Made by a program: the position numbers and the translations under genes. The notes below the pieces were generated by a model. The model was given only the letters and a program-made list of their open reading frames with translations, did no database searches and was not told the DNA's origin. From contig NZ_WTYZ01000001.1 in the NCBI RefSeq assembly GCF_009827455.1, positions 2,795,685-2,859,684 of the forward strand: a stretch of DNA of 64,000 nt, in the 5' to 3' direction. Shown here one piece after another: positions 62,301 through 64,000 of this stretch; the first letter of the stretch is position 1, and the number at the start of each line of letters is the position of its first letter. Source of the stretch: Pontixanthobacter aestiaquae. GTDB taxonomy: Bacteria; Pseudomonadota; Alphaproteobacteria; Sphingomonadales; Sphingomonadaceae.

Positions 62301-63206
62301 ATGATCATCGCCTGCCCCGCCTGTTCCACGAAATATGTCGTTCCAGACACCGCCATCGGTGTCGACGGGCGGACTGTGCGCTGCGCCAAATGCCGTCATA
62401 GCTGGCACCAGGATGGCCCCGAACTCGATCTTGGCGAGTATCAAGATACTCCTGCCAAAGAGCCGGAAACGGATCAGCAAGCCGCAAAGGAAACACCGGC
62501 GCCAGAGCGCGAGGCAATGCCTGAAGCTGCCAAGCCCGGTTTTACCAATACCCATGTGCCCGAACCAAAATCTGCGCCAGCGCAGACCGAAGTTACCCAA
62601 CCCGAATCGAATGTGTCCGTTGAACAAGAACGGACCGATACGGCCAAGCCGGAAGAAGATAATTTCCCGGCCCCGCCGCCAACCGTGGTAGAAACCGAGC
62701 CTCAGCCGCAACCCGAACCGAAAACGTTCTACTATGACGAAACCTCGCAATTTGATTACGAACCACCGTTCCGCTCACGCCGTAACCCGCTAAAAATCTG
62801 GACAGCGGCGGCAGCATTCTTTGCATTTGTTGCACTGGGCACAGTTGTCGCTGTTAGCTACTATGGACTGCCAGACTGGATGCCGGTCAAGAAACCTACC
62901 TTTGCAGTCGCGCAGCCCGACTTGGTGCTTGATTTCCCCGCTGACCAGCAGGACCGCAGGACATTGCCTGACGGTTCTGAATATTTCGGTGCGAGCGGTA
63001 CGATCACCAACACCGGACGCGAAACGCGCAACGTCCCATCGATACTGGTCGTGATGCGTGACGAACGCAATTCGCCTGTCTATCAATGGGAAGTTGTCCC
63101 CCCGCAAAGCACTCTGGCTCCGGGTGAGAGTTTGACCATAAATGAGGCGGTCACCTCAGTCCCGAAACGTGCCAAAGTCGCAGAGATCGGCTGGAAACCC
63201 AGCTAG
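62301..63206 (+). CDS. Zinc-ribbon (MJ0042-type) membrane protein with DUF3426-like domain
   Basis: The ATG at 62301 gives a 301-residue protein. The N-terminal 36 residues form a zinc ribbon with two CxxC pairs (IIACPACSTKYVVPDTAIGV and TVRCAKCRHSWHQ). A long acidic, Pro/Glu-rich linker follows, then a membrane helix near 175-200 (IWTAAAAFFAFVALGTVVAV). The C-terminal domain is DUF3426-like (GSEYFGASGTITNTGRETRN, VPSILVVMRDERNSPVYQWE). This zinc_ribbon_5-TM-DUF3426 layout is common next to ftsEX in Alphaproteobacteria. Its function is not established. Confidence 0.9.
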   Translation: MIIACPACSTKYVVPDTAIGVDGRTVRCAKCRHSWHQDGPELDLGEYQDTPAKEPETDQQAAKETPAPEREAMPEAAKPGFTNTHVPEPKSAPAQTEVTQPESNVSVEQERTDTAKPEEDNFPAPPPTVVETEPQPQPEPKTFYYDETSQFDYEPPFRSRRNPLKIWTAAAAFFAFVALGTVVAVSYYGLPDWMPVKKPTFAVAQPDLVLDFPADQQDRRTLPDGSEYFGASGTITNTGRETRNVPSILVVMRDERNSPVYQWEVVPPQSTLAPGESLTINEAVTSVPKRAKVAEIGWKPS

Positions 63207-63342
63207 GCTGTCAGCCCGGTTCAAACACGTTCTCAAAAGAATATCGATGCACTGCAAAGCCGAGCTTGCGCGGGGTCAGACGCTTTGCTAGTGGCGCGCT
63301 CCTACCAAGCGGGGCCAGCATGCTCGCCCCAGCTGACTGTGT

Positions 63343-63429
63343 GCGGTCGTGGCGGAACTGGTAGACGCGCAACGTTGAGGTCGTTGTGGGCTAACGCCCG
63401 TGGAAGTTCGAGTCTTCTCGACCGCACCA
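63343..63429 (+). tRNA. tRNA-Leu (anticodon GAG)
   Basis: The cloverleaf is complete. The acceptor stem is GCGGTCG with CGACCGC, the D-arm is TGGCGGAACTGGTAGACGCG, and the anticodon stem-loop is CAACG-TTGAGGT-CGTTG (GAG). A long variable arm (TGGGCTAACGCCCG) is typical of leucine tRNAs. The T-arm is AAGTTCGAGTCTT, and CCA is encoded. Confidence 0.96.
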
Positions 63430-63782
63430 AACAGTCCCGAGTGGGCTTCAACATATCGCTGGAAGTTGGACTGCAGCCAAGAACGGCGCAGTTCTGCGTC
63501 GCTTTGCCGCTAGCGCTTCTATCATTGCGGTCAGAGACGGTCGATCAATCAAGACAGAAACGACCGAAAAAATCTGAATAATTCTCTGGCGTTTCTGATG
63601 CCGACTGCAATGGTGAAATCAAACTTCGAGCGACGGCAGCTTTGCGCCCTATTTTCGGTCGTTCGATTGGTTACGAACTTTGCCCGAAACCTACCGATTA
63701 CTTGTCCAAAAAGCGATAGCAGCAATGCCGCCATGATTTGCAGCTTGGCGAGCACAGACCATTTTGCCAAGAAGTTACTCTT
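63430..63782. other. Gene-poor region after tRNA-Leu
   Basis: About 350 bases lie between tRNA-Leu and the frame at 63783. The open frames on both strands are short and carry no family-like residues or ribosome binding sites. I see no terminator or clear repeat. Position right after a tRNA and before a defence-like gene suggests the edge of an accessory region. Confidence 0.45.
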
Positions 63783-63962
63783 ATGAACTTTCTCGACAAA
63801 CAGATTTCGCCACCCCGCGATTGGGCCAAATTTGAAGATTTAGCTCGTTCTCTGTTTGCAGCGATTTACAACAACCCTCTGGCGGCCAAAAACGGAAGGC
63901 AGGGTCAGCCGCAACATGGGGTATGTTCCCCGTCAGCGCCTATGGCACAGATTAGCGGTTGA
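63783..63962 (+). pseudogene. N-terminal fragment of a restriction-endonuclease-like defence protein
   Basis: From ATG 63783 the frame reads MNFLDKQISPPRDWAKFEDL, ARSLFAAIYNNPLAAKNGRQ and GQPQHGV. This resembles the N-terminus of PD-(D/E)xK nuclease-like domains found on many anti-phage NTPase proteins, where NGRxGQPQxGVD is followed by the catalytic region. Here the similarity ends after GV; the remaining residues (CSPSAPMAQISG) are unlike the family and a stop follows. The gene is thus broken by a frameshift or by an insertion near 63920, at GGGGTATGTTCCCC. The recognition is from memory, and the break cannot be resolved at the window edge. Confidence 0.55.
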
Positions 63963-64000
63963 AGTTTAGGAGTGTTTTGGTTCTCGTCGCAGTGACGAAG

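Noticed and set aside
63231..63290. Third copy of the structured intergenic element near GCCGAGCTTGCGCGGGGTCA
   Set aside because: Only a short resemblance to CCGAGCTT is present; the hairpins and the GAGGTAGCCAAG block are missing.
1..64000. CRISPR array
   Set aside because: No regularly spaced short direct repeats were seen anywhere; the only direct repeat is the two-copy RHS core.

Overview
The window looks like a chromosomal segment of an alphaproteobacterium, most likely Sphingomonadales and close to Erythrobacteraceae. This is inferred from the imuA-imuB-dnaE2 mutasome with an alphaproteobacterial LexA box (GTTC-N7-GTTC), the metX-metW pair, the folK/aguB neighbourhood, the DUF1674 mini-gene and the style of the intergenic repeats. 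No database search was possible, so the taxonomy is an inference.

Layout. 1-7.6 kb: a CNB/CBS signalling protein cut by the left edge, then an SOS block. imuA-imuB-dnaE2 (minus) and an SRAP/YedK-type gene (plus) diverge from one LexA box. The small gene after SRAP has an in-frame TGA, behind which family-like coding continues. 8-15.8 kb: an RHS/YD-repeat polymorphic toxin locus. It has an Ig-like/YD protein, a secreted protein, a full RHS protein with a variable tip and a putative immunity gene. A second, start-less RHS-core cassette follows, with a different tip and a small membrane protein as its candidate immunity. The shared core is a direct repeat of about 795 bp. 16-23.8 kb: a compact VirB-type type IV secretion operon (virB3-B4-B6-B8-B9-B10-B11-B2, minus strand) with no recognisable virB1, virB5, virD4 or relaxase. 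24-27.7 kb: a recombination block. It has a catalytic-domain-only tyrosine recombinase, a long inverted repeat covering a ribosome binding site, the DUF3489-DUF2924-large serine recombinase trio, and a tRNA-Lys.

27.7-64 kb is mostly core chromosome: folK-aguB-SIMPL, a secreted methyltransferase-like protein, msrA, two related unknown repeat proteins, a DM13 protein, an RsmB-type RNA methyltransferase, DUF1674, a P450, mrp-molybdo-oxidase-hemH, hflK-hflC-degP, a class A PBP, msrB and a GST. Next comes a formaldehyde/aldehyde detoxification operon (aldehyde dehydrogenase, adhC, cupin, two VOC proteins, fghA). It is followed by metX-metW, hisC-tyrA, ftsE-ftsX-ydcF-plsC, a zinc-ribbon protein and tRNA-Leu(GAG). 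The right end holds the first part of what looks like a defence-type nuclease gene that breaks off.

The least explained features are three. First, a roughly 260-base intergenic element occurs twice (35646-35914 and 48806-49059) with at least two hairpins whose stems differ by compensatory changes while the loops are conserved. Second, two adjacent genes at 32.3-33.5 kb share an unnamed repeated module. Third, the RHS tip/immunity cassettes sit next to a T4SS that lacks a coupling protein.
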